In this document: piece by piece, positions 1 through 8,854 of the stretch
Numbering within the stretch: position 1 is the first letter of the stretch
How the letters are laid out: each line of letters begins with the position of its first letter
DNA from: Taibaiella sp.
GTDB lineage: Bacteria > Bacteroidota > Bacteroidia > Chitinophagales > Chitinophagaceae
Length of the DNA stretch: 64,000 nt
Assembly: GCA_019739295.1 (NCBI GenBank)
Contig: JAHHDV010000033.1
Span: 47,329 to 111,328, forward strand
Direction: 5' to 3'
Translations under genes and position numbers: made by a program
Notes under the pieces: model-generated
Told to the model about the DNA's origin: nothing
Seen by the model: only the letters and a program-made list of their open reading frames with translations
Databases searched by the model: none

Positions 1-191
1 GAAATTGATTGTTTGTATGTATATAGACCAAGGTTCGGTTTTGTTACCTTTTTGATATTAAAAAATATACTGATGAGGGAACGCCTGTAAGGTGATCCGG
101 TTTTTAAAGCGTTAAAACCTATACTCCAATGCCTGTTAAGCTCAAAATATTCAGCTATTGTTCAACGGGGGAATGAAAAAGTATTTGCATT

Positions 192-222
192 TTTGATCAT
201 CAGGGCATAACAGCTACCTTTG
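192..222 (+). promoter_or_regulatory. Bacteroidota-type promoter of hemC
   Basis: A -33 box TTTG (192-195) is followed after exactly 19 bases by a -7 box TACCTTTG (215-222), a full match to the TAnnTTTG consensus. The first hemC ATG (231) lies only eight bases after the -7 box, so transcription should start at or next to the start codon. The alternative ATG at 240 would give a leader of about 10 bases. Confidence 0.75.
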
Positions 223-230
223 CTCCACCA

Positions 231-1166
231 ATGATACAAATGGAAAATAAGAGATATAAGCTGGGAAGCCGGGATAGTCCCCTGGCGATGTGGCAGGCCC
301 GTAAAGTCCAGGATTTGCTGAGTGCAAAAGGTATGGCGACAGAGATTGTGGCGGTGAAAAGTGAGGGCGACCTGGACCTGGTAACACCACTGTATGCAAT
401 GGGAGTACAGGGTGTCTTTACCAAGACATTAGATGCTTACCTGCTGTCCGGACATATCGACCTGGCAGTACATTCTATGAAAGATGTACCTGTACAGCCG
501 GCACAGGGCATTATACAGGCAGCCGTTCCTGAACGCGCAAGCTCCTCAGACGTGATCGTATGGAAAAGCGGTGCCAAAACTATGGAAGAGCTGGAGGCCG
601 GTCCATATACGATTGGTACCGGCTCTGTGCGGAGAAGGAGTTTTTGGCTGCATCGCTTCCCTCATCATCAGGTAGAGAACTTAAGGGGCAATATACAAAC
701 CCGGCTCAGGAAACTCGAACAGAGCGACTGGGCGGGAGCCGTGTTTGCGAGAGCAGGGCTGGAAAGAATGGAGATGACTGGATTGCAGACTACAGCACTG
801 GACTGGATGCTCCCTGCTCCGGCCCAGGGAGCTTTAATGGTTGTTTGCCGGGAGGAAGATGCGGTACTGCAGGCACGGATTGGGCAGATCGACCATATTC
901 CCACCTCTCTTTGTGTACTCCAGGAGCGTTCATTCTTATCTGCATTACACGGGGGCTGTTCTACTCCTATCGGTGCGCATGCGGAGATCAGAGAAGAAAG
1001 GATGTACTTCAAAGGGAGTATTGTGAATGTCACCGGCCGGGAGATGATGCAGGTTGAAGAAGATGTATTGATTGACCAGGCAGGGGATATCGGGCAGCGG
1101 TGTGCACAAAAATTACTGGATCAGGGAGCCGGACGGATTGTAGCCCAGATCAGGCATTTGCAATAG
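231..1166 (+). CDS. hemC: Hydroxymethylbilane synthase (porphobilinogen deaminase)
   Basis: Cytosolic enzyme that condenses four porphobilinogen molecules into hydroxymethylbilane in tetrapyrrole synthesis. The 311-residue protein has the usual family length. Visible motifs are LGSRDSPLAMWQA (about 11-23), the HSMKDVP loop with the catalytic Asp (81-87), GTGSVRRRS (129-137), NLRGNIQTRL (150-159), and GGCSTPIGAH with Cys243, the attachment site of the dipyrromethane cofactor. Start could be ATG 231 or ATG 240; both sit just after a strong -7 box, so the transcript is leaderless or nearly so. hemD and hemE, often neighbours of hemC in this phylum, lie 28 kb away on the same strand. The next gene, msrA, is separated by 84 bases and need not be co-transcribed. 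Confidence 0.97.
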   Translation: MIQMENKRYKLGSRDSPLAMWQARKVQDLLSAKGMATEIVAVKSEGDLDLVTPLYAMGVQGVFTKTLDAYLLSGHIDLAVHSMKDVPVQPAQGIIQAAVPERASSSDVIVWKSGAKTMEELEAGPYTIGTGSVRRRSFWLHRFPHHQVENLRGNIQTRLRKLEQSDWAGAVFARAGLERMEMTGLQTTALDWMLPAPAQGALMVVCREEDAVLQARIGQIDHIPTSLCVLQERSFLSALHGGCSTPIGAHAEIREERMYFKGSIVNVTGREMMQVEEDVLIDQAGDIGQRCAQKLLDQGAGRIVAQIRHLQ

Positions 1167-1250
1167 ATCAAACAGGTAGGGAAGAGAACGTTAATTGACA
1201 TCAATTTTGCAAAAAAGGCAGTATATTTATTGATTATAAAAACTATCGGC

Positions 1251-1907
1251 ATGCGATATTTGTGGTTGATGATACTGGGCTTATGGATACAGCAGGGTTG
1301 CGCCCAGTCCCCAAAAGCAATCAATGACCAGGTATTCGAAGTACAAAAGCAAATCAAGATGAATGATAATTTCAAACAATTAGATACAGCGACCCTTGCT
1401 GCAGGATGCTTCTGGTGTGTGGAAGCGCAATTTGCAGCCCTGAAAGGAGTGCATTCGGTGAAGAGCGGATATACAGGTGGTGATAAGCCGCATCCTACCT
1501 ACGAAGAGGTGTGCAGTGGCAATACAGGCCATGCCGAAGCGGTGAATATATTCTATGATCCGTCGGTGATCAGTTATGACAGGTTGCTGGCAGCCTTCTT
1601 TTTAGCGCATGACCCTACCCAGCTCAATAGGCAGGGGAATGATATCGGCACGCAATACCGGTCCGCCGTTTTCCCCAGAAATGAAGAACAGCGCCAGGCG
1701 GCAGCGCAATATATAGCACAGCTCAACGATAAAAATGTATATGGCAAACCTGTAGTGACTACCATAGAGCCGTTTACCGTTTTCTACGACGCGGAAGCCT
1801 ATCATGATGATTATTTTGCAAATAATCCGGGGAATCCCTACTGCCAGATGGTGGTCAGACCTAAACTGGAGAAATTCAGGGAGGTATTTAAAGAGGACCT
1901 GAAGTAG
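1251..1907 (+). CDS. msrA: Peptide-methionine (S)-S-oxide reductase, exported
   Basis: Repairs methionine S-sulfoxide in oxidised proteins. The catalytic Cys lies in the GCFWCVEA motif, followed by the GYTGG and GHAEAV family motifs and a C-terminal YHDDYF segment. I prefer ATG 1251 over an upstream TTG at 1230; this gives 218 residues. The N-terminus is hydrophobic and ends in WIQQGCAQS, so the protein is probably exported, perhaps as a lipoprotein. The lipobox is imperfect because position -3 is Gln. The mature domain starts near residue 40. A periplasmic or membrane-anchored MsrA is common in Bacteroidota. The downstream gene is convergent, starting 26 bases away. Confidence 0.95.
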   Translation: MRYLWLMILGLWIQQGCAQSPKAINDQVFEVQKQIKMNDNFKQLDTATLAAGCFWCVEAQFAALKGVHSVKSGYTGGDKPHPTYEEVCSGNTGHAEAVNIFYDPSVISYDRLLAAFFLAHDPTQLNRQGNDIGTQYRSAVFPRNEEQRQAAAQYIAQLNDKNVYGKPVVTTIEPFTVFYDAEAYHDDYFANNPGNPYCQMVVRPKLEKFREVFKEDLK

Positions 1908-1933
1908 TGACCGGGTTCAGGATACGCTCGAGG

Positions 1934-2908
1934 TTATTCTTCAGAAGAAGCGGCTTGTGCATCCCAGTATTTTCTGATATCCGCTGCCAATTGTCCGGAA
2001 AAGATCTGGGCACCGGTTTTGTTCAAATGTGTCGCATTATAAAAATATTCCGCGTGCCTGCTGATCTCAGATTTAGAATAGTCTAAAAATGTGAGCTGAT
2101 GGGCATCTGCGATGGCCCGGAGCGTATCCAGCATTTTCTGGTGATTGGGAATAAACTGCTGTGCTTCGATATATTCCGGTGCATAGATGAAGACCAGTTT
2201 GGTATGGTTGCTTTTACATTCATTGATGAATTGATCCAATAGTGCCACCACACCGGGTTCTGCTCTCCAGGTTCTCTCCTGTGCTTTCTTCCTGACTTCT
2301 TCCTCATGATACGACCATGTGGCCTCATGTCCATAAAATCCCCGCCGCCGCAACTTTTTATTCCCGTCTTTACCCAGAAGTATTTTCATACAGGTCCACA
2401 ATACTTCTTCCCTGCCGAAATACCGTACTAAAGGCACCTTGAAATCCAGAGGATCAAAGCCATAATATGCCGAAGTATATTTTTCTATATCCTCATGCCA
2501 GAGCATATAAGGCAGATACTGCTTATTGTTATAGAGCGAATCTTCTTTGTAAAGGCTATAGAAGTCAATAACCAATAGGATGAGTTTAGGCGGCGGATAA
2601 TGTTTTAAAAGCTCTTTGTGCCTCAGGTATTGCATCGGGAAGTTATGACCGTCATTGCCGAAATTATAGGAGCTCATCCCCATGGTATCCTCTATAACCT
2701 GGGGATCTATATGAACCCAGGCCCTGGAAGAACCGTAAATTGCAATATCAGCAGCAGCTTTTCCATCATATATATCATTCATGACCTCAAACTCCGAAGG
2801 GAACTCGTTTGACTTTTTCAACAGATAAGAGATGAACCGGTCCAGTGGGTATGCACTGATGAGCGCGACCAGCGCTATCGGTATGATTATTCTTAAGAAT
2901 CTGTTCAT
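1934..2908 (-). CDS. SGNH/AlgJ-DltD-like acyl-transfer partner of an MBOAT protein
   Basis: A 324-residue protein with one N-terminal membrane anchor (about 5-22) and a periplasmic SGNH-type domain. The nucleophile block is IYGSSRAW with Ser near residue 60-61; a C-terminal NATHLNKTGA segment supplies the likely catalytic His. By analogy with AlgJ/AlgX and DltD it should transfer or remove acyl groups (usually acetyl) on an extracellular glycan, taking them from the MBOAT protein. It starts three bases after the MBOAT gene stops, so the two are almost certainly one operon and one machine. The glycan acceptor cannot be read from the sequence. Confidence 0.8.
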   Translation of the reverse strand: MNRFLRIIIPIALVALISAYPLDRFISYLLKKSNEFPSEFEVMNDIYDGKAAADIAIYGSSRAWVHIDPQVIEDTMGMSSYNFGNDGHNFPMQYLRHKELLKHYPPPKLILLVIDFYSLYKEDSLYNNKQYLPYMLWHEDIEKYTSAYYGFDPLDFKVPLVRYFGREEVLWTCMKILLGKDGNKKLRRRGFYGHEATWSYHEEEVRKKAQERTWRAEPGVVALLDQFINECKSNHTKLVFIYAPEYIEAQQFIPNHQKMLDTLRAIADAHQLTFLDYSKSEISRHAEYFYNATHLNKTGAQIFSGQLAADIRKYWDAQAASSEE

Positions 2909-2911
2909 CTG

Positions 2912-4369
2912 CTAAAATTGAAAGTAAATAAATTGTTGGCTGCTGCCTGAAAACCAAAAAATAATGAAACAGAGTATCACATACAGGCCGTACCTGAGGC
3001 CCCCGGACCATCTTTGCTGAAGCTGCTGTAAAGGAAAGGACAGGTGCCTGCCCTTCCATTCTATGATATAGAATAAGATTAAAAAAGAGAGCAGTAAGAT
3101 ACTGTAATAATGTCTCCATGCCAGCAGCTCTGACAACTGATGAAACCCATCGGGTGAGCAGAGCTTCGCGATCATCCTGTAGATATACTGAAAAGCCTGG
3201 CGGATATCTGCTGCCCGGAATACAATCCAGGCCAGCGTAACCAGGAGAAAAGTTCCGAGGATACTGAATCCATCCAAGAAAGACCTGGCATTGCTTTGTT
3301 TTTCTCTTTTTGTTCGATGATTGCGGACGATAACGGAAGGCAGGTAAAATACAGCATGCAATAGCCCCCAGAAGATAAAAGTCCAGTTGGCGCCATGCCA
3401 GAACCCGCTTACGAGAAAAATGATGAATACATTGCGTATGGTGATGGCCTTACTGATCCTGCTTCCCCCCAGGGGTATGTAGAGATAATCCCGGAACCAG
3501 GAAGAAAGAGAGATATGCCACCGCTTCCAGAATTCCCCGATTGATTTTGAGAAATAAGGATAGGAGAAATTTTTCAAAAGATCAAAGCCAAACAGCCTGG
3601 CTGTTCCGGCTGCGATATCCGTATATCCTGAGAAGTCGCCATAGATCTGAAATGCGAACATGATGGCACCAAAGAAGAGCGCCGCGCCTTCATAGGAGCC
3701 GGGCTGGCTGAAAAGGATGTCTGCATATGCGGCGCAATTATCTGCAATCACCATCTTTTTGAATAATCCCCATAGGATCTGCCGCAATCCGTCCATGGCA
3801 TTTTCAAAATCAAATCTCCTGGCAACTTTAATTTGCGGAAGTAAATGCGCTCCTCTTTCAATAGGGCCGGCTACCAGCAACGGAAAGAAGCTGACGAACA
3901 ATGCATAGTTTACAAAGTTCCGTTCGACCGGTATTTTCTTACGGTACAAATCGATAATATAACTCAGTCCGTGAAACGTATAAAATGAGATACCCACAGG
4001 AAGGATGATGTTCAGTACCCAGGGCGAAAAGTGTATGCCAAAATTACCGAGCAGATCAGCAAAAGATTCTGAAAAGAAGTTGAAATATTTAAATATGCCC
4101 AGTACCCCGATATTGACGGCTATGCTGAACCACATCCATGCTTTAGCTGATTTTTCTGTGCCGGAATTGATTTTCAAGCCAATCCAAAAATCCAGGATGG
4201 TGGTAAAGGCCAATAGAAATAAGAACCGCCAATCCCAGCAGGAATAAAAATAATAGCTTGCCAGTAGTAAGAACAGGTTTTGCAGGCGGAGATTTTTCTT
4301 CAGTACAAACCAGTATACGATGAAGACTACAGGCAGGAAAACAGCATACGGAAAAGTGTTGAACAGCAT
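2912..4369 (-). CDS. MBOAT family membrane O-acyltransferase (AlgI-like)
   Basis: A 485-residue polytopic membrane protein that passes an acyl group, normally acetyl, across the cytoplasmic membrane for O-acylation of an exported polysaccharide. Family hallmarks are the FWKRWHISLSSWFRDYLYIP block (about 280-300) and GFWHGANW, in which His325 is the expected catalytic histidine. Further helices run to the C-terminus. It is first in a two-gene unit with the SGNH protein. The unit stands alone: the polysaccharide cluster of this window lies 46 kb away and contains no acetyltransferase of this type, so a functional link is possible but unproven. I saw no exact -7 box upstream. Confidence 0.92.
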   Translation of the reverse strand: MLFNTFPYAVFLPVVFIVYWFVLKKNLRLQNLFLLLASYYFYSCWDWRFLFLLAFTTILDFWIGLKINSGTEKSAKAWMWFSIAVNIGVLGIFKYFNFFSESFADLLGNFGIHFSPWVLNIILPVGISFYTFHGLSYIIDLYRKKIPVERNFVNYALFVSFFPLLVAGPIERGAHLLPQIKVARRFDFENAMDGLRQILWGLFKKMVIADNCAAYADILFSQPGSYEGAALFFGAIMFAFQIYGDFSGYTDIAAGTARLFGFDLLKNFSYPYFSKSIGEFWKRWHISLSSWFRDYLYIPLGGSRISKAITIRNVFIIFLVSGFWHGANWTFIFWGLLHAVFYLPSVIVRNHRTKREKQSNARSFLDGFSILGTFLLVTLAWIVFRAADIRQAFQYIYRMIAKLCSPDGFHQLSELLAWRHYYSILLLSFLILFYIIEWKGRHLSFPLQQLQQRWSGGLRYGLYVILCFIIFWFSGSSQQFIYFQF

Positions 4370-4638
4370 CGGGTCAGGTCGGGAAAGAAATTATTGTAAT
4401 CTTATTCAATTTATCAGCTTTCGGTTATTTGCAATTATATAGAGATAATATTTGTTTTCTACACCGTATCAACCGGTATTCCCTTCATAAAAGCCTGGCA
4501 TATAGTCAGAAACAACTTTTTCCATTGCTGTCTTACAGGACAAACAGGAGTTCTCTGCCGCCATCAGGTTCTTCTGTCTCCTGATCGTTGAATCTTTCCC
4601 CGGGAGACAAGGTTGTCTCTCATACAGACATATATGCT
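4370..4638. other. Intergenic stretch without a gene
   Basis: These 269 bases lie between two leftward genes. I see no coding pattern on either strand, no exact TAnnTTTG box and only weak, imperfect inverted repeats around GTCTCC and GGGAGAC (about 4575-4607). Confidence 0.4.
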
Positions 4639-5613
4639 CTATATAGATGCAGTGTCTTTTGTATCCCAGAGAAACGGCTGCCGGGTGGCTTCTTCAAATT
4701 CCGTCCACATATTTTTTACTATTTCCGCAGCAGGAAGGATATCATTGATTAATGCGCTTACCTGACCGATTTCCAGCTCACCTTCATCCAGCTCACCTTC
4801 GAACATCCCTTTCTTAGCCCTGGCCCTTCCCAGTAATTCGTTCAGCTCTTCTTTGCCAGCACACCGCTGATAGGCGTCTTGTACCTCCTGATAGAATCTA
4901 TTCTTGATCAGGCGTACAGGCGTTAGCTCTTTTAATGTAAGTTGTGTATCGCCTTCCCGGGCATCCTTTACCGCATTCTTAAAATGAACGTGGCTGCTTG
5001 CCTCTTCACTGCATACGAAGCGGCTGCCTACCTGCACACCTTCTGCACCCAGGATCAGCGCAGCCATCATTTGTCTTCCGGTAGCGATACCTCCTGCAGC
5101 AATAAGGGGCAGATGAATGGCTTGCCTGACATTGGGTATGAGGCACATTGTGGTGGTCTCTTCTCTGCCATTGTGTCCTCCGGCTTCAAAACCTTCCGCT
5201 ACTACAGCATCTACCCCGGCATCCTGGCTTTTGATGGCAAACTTTGCACTGGAGACCACATGCACTACTTTTATTCCTTCTGCTTTAAGTACAGAAGTCC
5301 ATGTCTTGGGATTACCGGCGGAGGTAAAGACAACAGGTACTTTCTCCCGGACGATATGCTCGACATGCTGTTCTATATCCGGATATAATAATGGAAGATT
5401 GACCCCGAAAGGCTTATTCGTGGCAGCTTTGCACTGCCGGATATGATGTAATAAAGTGTCCGGGTACATACTGCCTGCACCGATCAGCCCGAGACCACCT
5501 GCATTGCTCACAGCAGATGCCAGCTTCCAGCCCGAAGCCCAGATCATTCCGGCCTGGATCACCGGGAATTCCGTATTGAATAATTGATTGATCCTGTTTT
5601 TATTCCATTCCAT
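4639..5613 (-). CDS. Nitronate monooxygenase / FabK-like FMN enzyme
   Basis: A 324-residue TIM-barrel flavoprotein of the 2-nitropropane dioxygenase family. Visible are the FMN-binding start PVIQAGMIWASG, the AEGFEAGGHNGRE block whose His is the usual catalytic residue (about 140-150), and the phosphate-binding IAAGGIATGRQ and GVQVGSRF motifs. Members either oxidise alkyl nitronates or, as FabK, reduce enoyl-ACP. The sequence alone does not separate these roles. No fatty-acid genes adjoin it, which slightly favours the nitronate or general oxidoreductase assignment. It is monocistronic, divergent from trpS. Confidence 0.85.
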   Translation of the reverse strand: MEWNKNRINQLFNTEFPVIQAGMIWASGWKLASAVSNAGGLGLIGAGSMYPDTLLHHIRQCKAATNKPFGVNLPLLYPDIEQHVEHIVREKVPVVFTSAGNPKTWTSVLKAEGIKVVHVVSSAKFAIKSQDAGVDAVVAEGFEAGGHNGREETTTMCLIPNVRQAIHLPLIAAGGIATGRQMMAALILGAEGVQVGSRFVCSEEASSHVHFKNAVKDAREGDTQLTLKELTPVRLIKNRFYQEVQDAYQRCAGKEELNELLGRARAKKGMFEGELDEGELEIGQVSALINDILPAAEIVKNMWTEFEEATRQPFLWDTKDTASI

Positions 5614-5788
5614 ATTTCGTGTCTTCCGATTTATCGTGGTTGTAAAATGAGAGCGGTCTTCAAAAGTATGTTTTTTCAGGCAAAGTCAGGTACAGGCCAC
5701 AGCTTTCGTCATTTTCCTTTCAGGAATATCGAAAGCGGTATAATATTTTAATATGGCAAATTCGGAAGAGAAATGTAAATTGCACGCT

Positions 5789-6790
5789 ATGAGCAAAGAG
5801 ATTATCGTAAGCGGAATCAGGTCAACCGGATACCTGCATCTCGGCAATTATTTTGGTGCTATTCATAACTATCTGAAGATGCAGCAGGAATATGATTGTT
5901 ACTTTTTTGTGGCTGATTATCATTCCCTGACCACTCATCCCAATCCTGCAGACCTGCCGGGAAATGTACTGAGGGTGACCGCAGAGTATCTGGCCTCCGG
6001 GTTAGATCCCGAAGCTTCGGCCATCTATGCGCAGAGCGATGTGCCCGAGATAACGGAACTGTATTTGATATTGAATATGCTGGCTTACAAAGGAGAACTG
6101 GAGAAGGTTCCTACATTCAAGGATAAAGTAAGGCAGAATCCGGATAATGTCAATGCCGGGCTCCTGACCTATCCCGTGCTGATGGCCGCTGATATCCTGA
6201 TCCATAAAGCCGTTAAGGTCCCGGTAGGGAAAGACCAGGAGCAACACCTGGAGATGGCCAGGAACTTTGCCCACAGGTTCAATTCCAGGTATGGCCGGGA
6301 GCTTTTTCCGGAACCGCAGGTTTTCAGATTTGCGGAAGAAGGCGTGAAGATCATGGGGCTGGACGGAAATGGAAAAATGAGTAAAAGCGAGCATGAGAAT
6401 GCAACCATTTATCTGAATGACACGGATGAAGCAATCCTGAAGAAAGTATCCAGGGCAAAAACGGATTCCGGTCCTGAAACGTTAAACAGCATACCTCCTG
6501 ATTACATTGCTAATCTCCTGGGACTGATGAAGCTGACGGGCAATCAGGATATGGCTGATAAATATGCTTCTGACTATGCGCAGATGAACATCAGGTATGG
6601 AGATCTGAAAAAAGATCTGGGCCAGGCATTGGTTCGGTTTATTGCTCCTATCAGGGACCGGGTCCAGGACCTGATGCAGGATAAAGACAGAATCAGGAAT
6701 GTCCTGAAAGCCGGGGCGGAAAAGGCCCGGGCTTCTGCCAGCAGTACTGTCAGGGAGGCCAGGAAGCTGGTAGGTATTAATTATTATTAA
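5789..6790 (+). CDS. trpS: Tryptophanyl-tRNA synthetase
   Basis: Class I aminoacyl-tRNA synthetase that charges tRNA-Trp. The HIGH-equivalent HLGN (residues 17-20 from the chosen start) and a canonical KMSKS (196-200) are intact, with the VGKDQEQHLE motif between them. An in-frame ATG at 5753 would add twelve residues (start MANSEEK) with no family support; starting at ATG 5789 (MSKEIIVSG) gives 334 residues, the usual length. The gene is followed after 39 bases by a deoxynucleoside kinase with its own ribosome binding site, so the two may share a transcript. Confidence 0.96.
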   Translation: MSKEIIVSGIRSTGYLHLGNYFGAIHNYLKMQQEYDCYFFVADYHSLTTHPNPADLPGNVLRVTAEYLASGLDPEASAIYAQSDVPEITELYLILNMLAYKGELEKVPTFKDKVRQNPDNVNAGLLTYPVLMAADILIHKAVKVPVGKDQEQHLEMARNFAHRFNSRYGRELFPEPQVFRFAEEGVKIMGLDGNGKMSKSEHENATIYLNDTDEAILKKVSRAKTDSGPETLNSIPPDYIANLLGLMKLTGNQDMADKYASDYAQMNIRYGDLKKDLGQALVRFIAPIRDRVQDLMQDKDRIRNVLKAGAEKARASASSTVREARKLVGINYY

Positions 6791-6829
6791 ACCATAGGGT
6801 TTTATTATAGGAAAAACAAAAAAGAGAGG

Positions 6830-7456
6830 ATGAAGCAGCTTAATCACATAGCAATTGCAGGAAATATAGGAGCAGGCAAGACTACATTGACCCAGCTGCT
6901 GGCCAGGCATTATAAATGGCAGCCGCAATTTGAAAGTGTAGAAAACAATCCCTATCTCACCGATTTCTATGATGATATGGCACGCTGGTCCTTCAACCTT
7001 CAGGTTTTCTTCCTGAAGAACAGGCTGAATCAGTTGTTAGAGATCAAGAAGAGTGAGCATACGATTATTCAGGACAGGACCATCTATGAGGATGCCCGCA
7101 TCTTTGCTCCGAACCTGTATGAGATGGGGCTGATGACTACACGTGATTTCGAAAATTATTCCGAATTTTTTGATACTTTAAGCCAGATTATTGCTCCCCC
7201 GGATCTTATTATTTACCTGAGAGCGGGGATTCCCAAGCTGGTCGACCAGATTCAAAAGAGAGGCCGTGAGTATGAAGACAATATTCGCCTGGACTATCTC
7301 AAGAAGCTCAATTATCATTATGACAATTGGGCCAATAGCTATAAAGACGGAGAAATCCTCATTGTCGATATCGATGAATTGGATTTCTCCGGAAAGAAAA
7401 AAGACTTTGCCTACCTGATCGAACGGGTAGATACCAGGATCAACGGCTTGTTCTAA
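6830..7456 (+). CDS. Deoxynucleoside kinase
   Basis: Phosphorylates deoxynucleosides in salvage. The 208-residue protein begins with a P-loop, AIAGNIGAGKTTL (about 7-19), then has the DRTIYEDA motif (the DRS-type substrate and magnesium site, near residue 83) and a lid-like region with QKRGREYED. This matches the dNK/dCK/dGK family; the preferred nucleoside cannot be told from sequence by eye. A purine-rich AGAGAGG ribosome binding site lies just before the ATG, which is unusual for a phylum that rarely uses Shine-Dalgarno sites strongly. Confidence 0.9.
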   Translation: MKQLNHIAIAGNIGAGKTTLTQLLARHYKWQPQFESVENNPYLTDFYDDMARWSFNLQVFFLKNRLNQLLEIKKSEHTIIQDRTIYEDARIFAPNLYEMGLMTTRDFENYSEFFDTLSQIIAPPDLIIYLRAGIPKLVDQIQKRGREYEDNIRLDYLKKLNYHYDNWANSYKDGEILIVDIDELDFSGKKKDFAYLIERVDTRINGLF

Positions 7457-7547
7457 GGTTTGCGGAAATGAATTCCTGTCTAATAGAAGTTGAGGAGGCC
7501 TTTTTTATTTTGTAAAAACTCCTTAAATTTACAAAAAAAAGACAATT

Positions 7548-8528
7548 ATGAAAAAAGTTTACTTATCTGTGTTAGCGCTATCGATAGGAGCGATGCTACA
7601 GGCACAAACAGTTTTGATTGAGGACGATTTTGAATCTTATGAAGCCGGTTCCTATTTCGGAGAACACTGGAGTACGTGGACAGGTGCAGATGATGATAAC
7701 CTGAATATTATAGTGAGTACGGATCAGGCCTCTTCCGGTGAGAAATCCGGTCATTTAGGACCTCAGAATGAAGATGGAGGACAGGATGTATTGTTATTAA
7801 TGGATGATGTATACTCTACGGGAGTAGTTACTGCCGAATGGAAAATGTATCAGCCTTCGGAAAGTGTCGGTTATTTTAACCTGCAGGAAACCCATACTCC
7901 GGGTGAATCCTATGGATTCGAGTGCCTGGTGAATTATTATACTGCATTGACAGAGATCGAAGGGGGCAATTTAGATGATAAAATTGCCTGGACATTTACC
8001 ATTGACACCAATACATATCTGTTTGCTTATGCAGATGTGCCTTTAGATGAGTGGTTTACGGTTAAGCACGTGATGGACTTTAATGAAGGAACATTGTCTG
8101 TATTTGTGAATGATGAAGAAGCCACTTACTATATGACCGATTGGGGAAATGATTGGCCTGGACCCATGGAGTCCTTTGGGGCATTTGACTTCTTCAGTAT
8201 TGCTGCTAACGGTGAAGGAAAGGAAAACACATACTATATTGACGATATATCCATAGTAAGGGAAGGTGTAGCAGGTATCCAGCAGGTCACCAAAAATGAC
8301 AACAGTATCAAGGTCTACCCTAACCCAAGTACAGGCTTCGTGAATATCAGTGCTGAGGAGGTGATCTCATCCGTGGAGATTTACAATATCAGCGGTCAAT
8401 TGGTGAACACCCTGCAGCCCCATGCAAAATCGCTTCAGGTCAATACAGGTGATTTTGCGGCTGGCGTTTATACAGCAAAAGTCATCATGAAAGATGCTGC
8501 ATTCTCTAAAGAGTTTGTGGTTAAATAA
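7548..8528 (+). CDS. Secreted protein with type IX secretion sorting tail
   Basis: A 326-residue secreted protein. A Sec signal peptide (about 1-19, ending in LQAQ) leads into an acidic beta-rich region of unknown function. The last 75 residues form a Por/T9SS type A sorting domain, with the hallmark KVYPNPSTGFVNI, then EIYNISGQLV and a final FVVK. Such proteins cross the outer membrane through the type IX system and lose the tail. The central region (about 20-240), rich in Asp, Glu and aromatic residues, resembles a jelly-roll or LamG-like fold, but I do not recognise a catalytic site. It is monocistronic and followed by a strong hairpin terminator. Confidence 0.88.
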   Translation: MKKVYLSVLALSIGAMLQAQTVLIEDDFESYEAGSYFGEHWSTWTGADDDNLNIIVSTDQASSGEKSGHLGPQNEDGGQDVLLLMDDVYSTGVVTAEWKMYQPSESVGYFNLQETHTPGESYGFECLVNYYTALTEIEGGNLDDKIAWTFTIDTNTYLFAYADVPLDEWFTVKHVMDFNEGTLSVFVNDEEATYYMTDWGNDWPGPMESFGAFDFFSIAANGEGKENTYYIDDISIVREGVAGIQQVTKNDNSIKVYPNPSTGFVNISAEEVISSVEIYNISGQLVNTLQPHAKSLQVNTGDFAAGVYTAKVIMKDAAFSKEFVVK

Positions 8529-8544
8529 TACGACCATTCATTTT

Positions 8545-8580
8545 AAAAGGCCGGCTCCGTTTTCATAGGGCCGGCCTTTT
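8545..8580. terminator. Hairpin terminator after the T9SS gene
   Basis: Inverted repeat AAAAGGCCGGC / GCCGGCCTTTT with a 14-base spacer. The A-run and T-run make it usable on both strands, though only the rightward gene needs it. Confidence 0.85.
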
Positions 8581-8829
8581 AATTTATAAGGAAACGATAG
8601 CCTGTGCATTGAAGTCATCCAGTGCGCCATTTATGACTCAGAGAGCAGCCTGTTATATGTTCGAAAATCTAAAAAATCCTGGTATATTTCAGTTTGTTTC
8701 GTATATTGTAAGACAGGATAACGATCCTGAAGCCTCAGCAAGCATCATAACCTTCATTCAATTGATTTTAAATATGGAATACCTTTCAAATAAACTCCCC
8801 AAATCCCTTTAATTTTTTGACATTATCAT
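8581..8829. other. Intergenic region before the nuo genes
   Basis: About 250 bases between the T9SS-gene terminator and the nuoH promoter. A 67-codon open frame at 8609-8812 has no recognisable domain, no start-site signal and an unconvincing composition, so I do not call it. Nothing else is seen. Confidence 0.4.
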
Positions 8830-8837
8830 TACATTTG
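8830..8837 (+). promoter_or_regulatory. Probable -7 box of the nuoHIJKL operon
   Basis: TACATTTG matches TAnnTTTG exactly and ends 17 bases before the nuoH ATG. No correctly spaced -33 TTTG is present; a TTTTG (8815-8819) lies only ten bases upstream. Confidence 0.55.
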
Positions 8838-8854
8838 CAAACAAATATTGAGGA

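Noticed and set aside
8609..8812. 67-codon frame between the T9SS gene and nuoH
   Set aside because: No recognisable domain, no promoter or start signal, and composition looks non-coding; likely chance.
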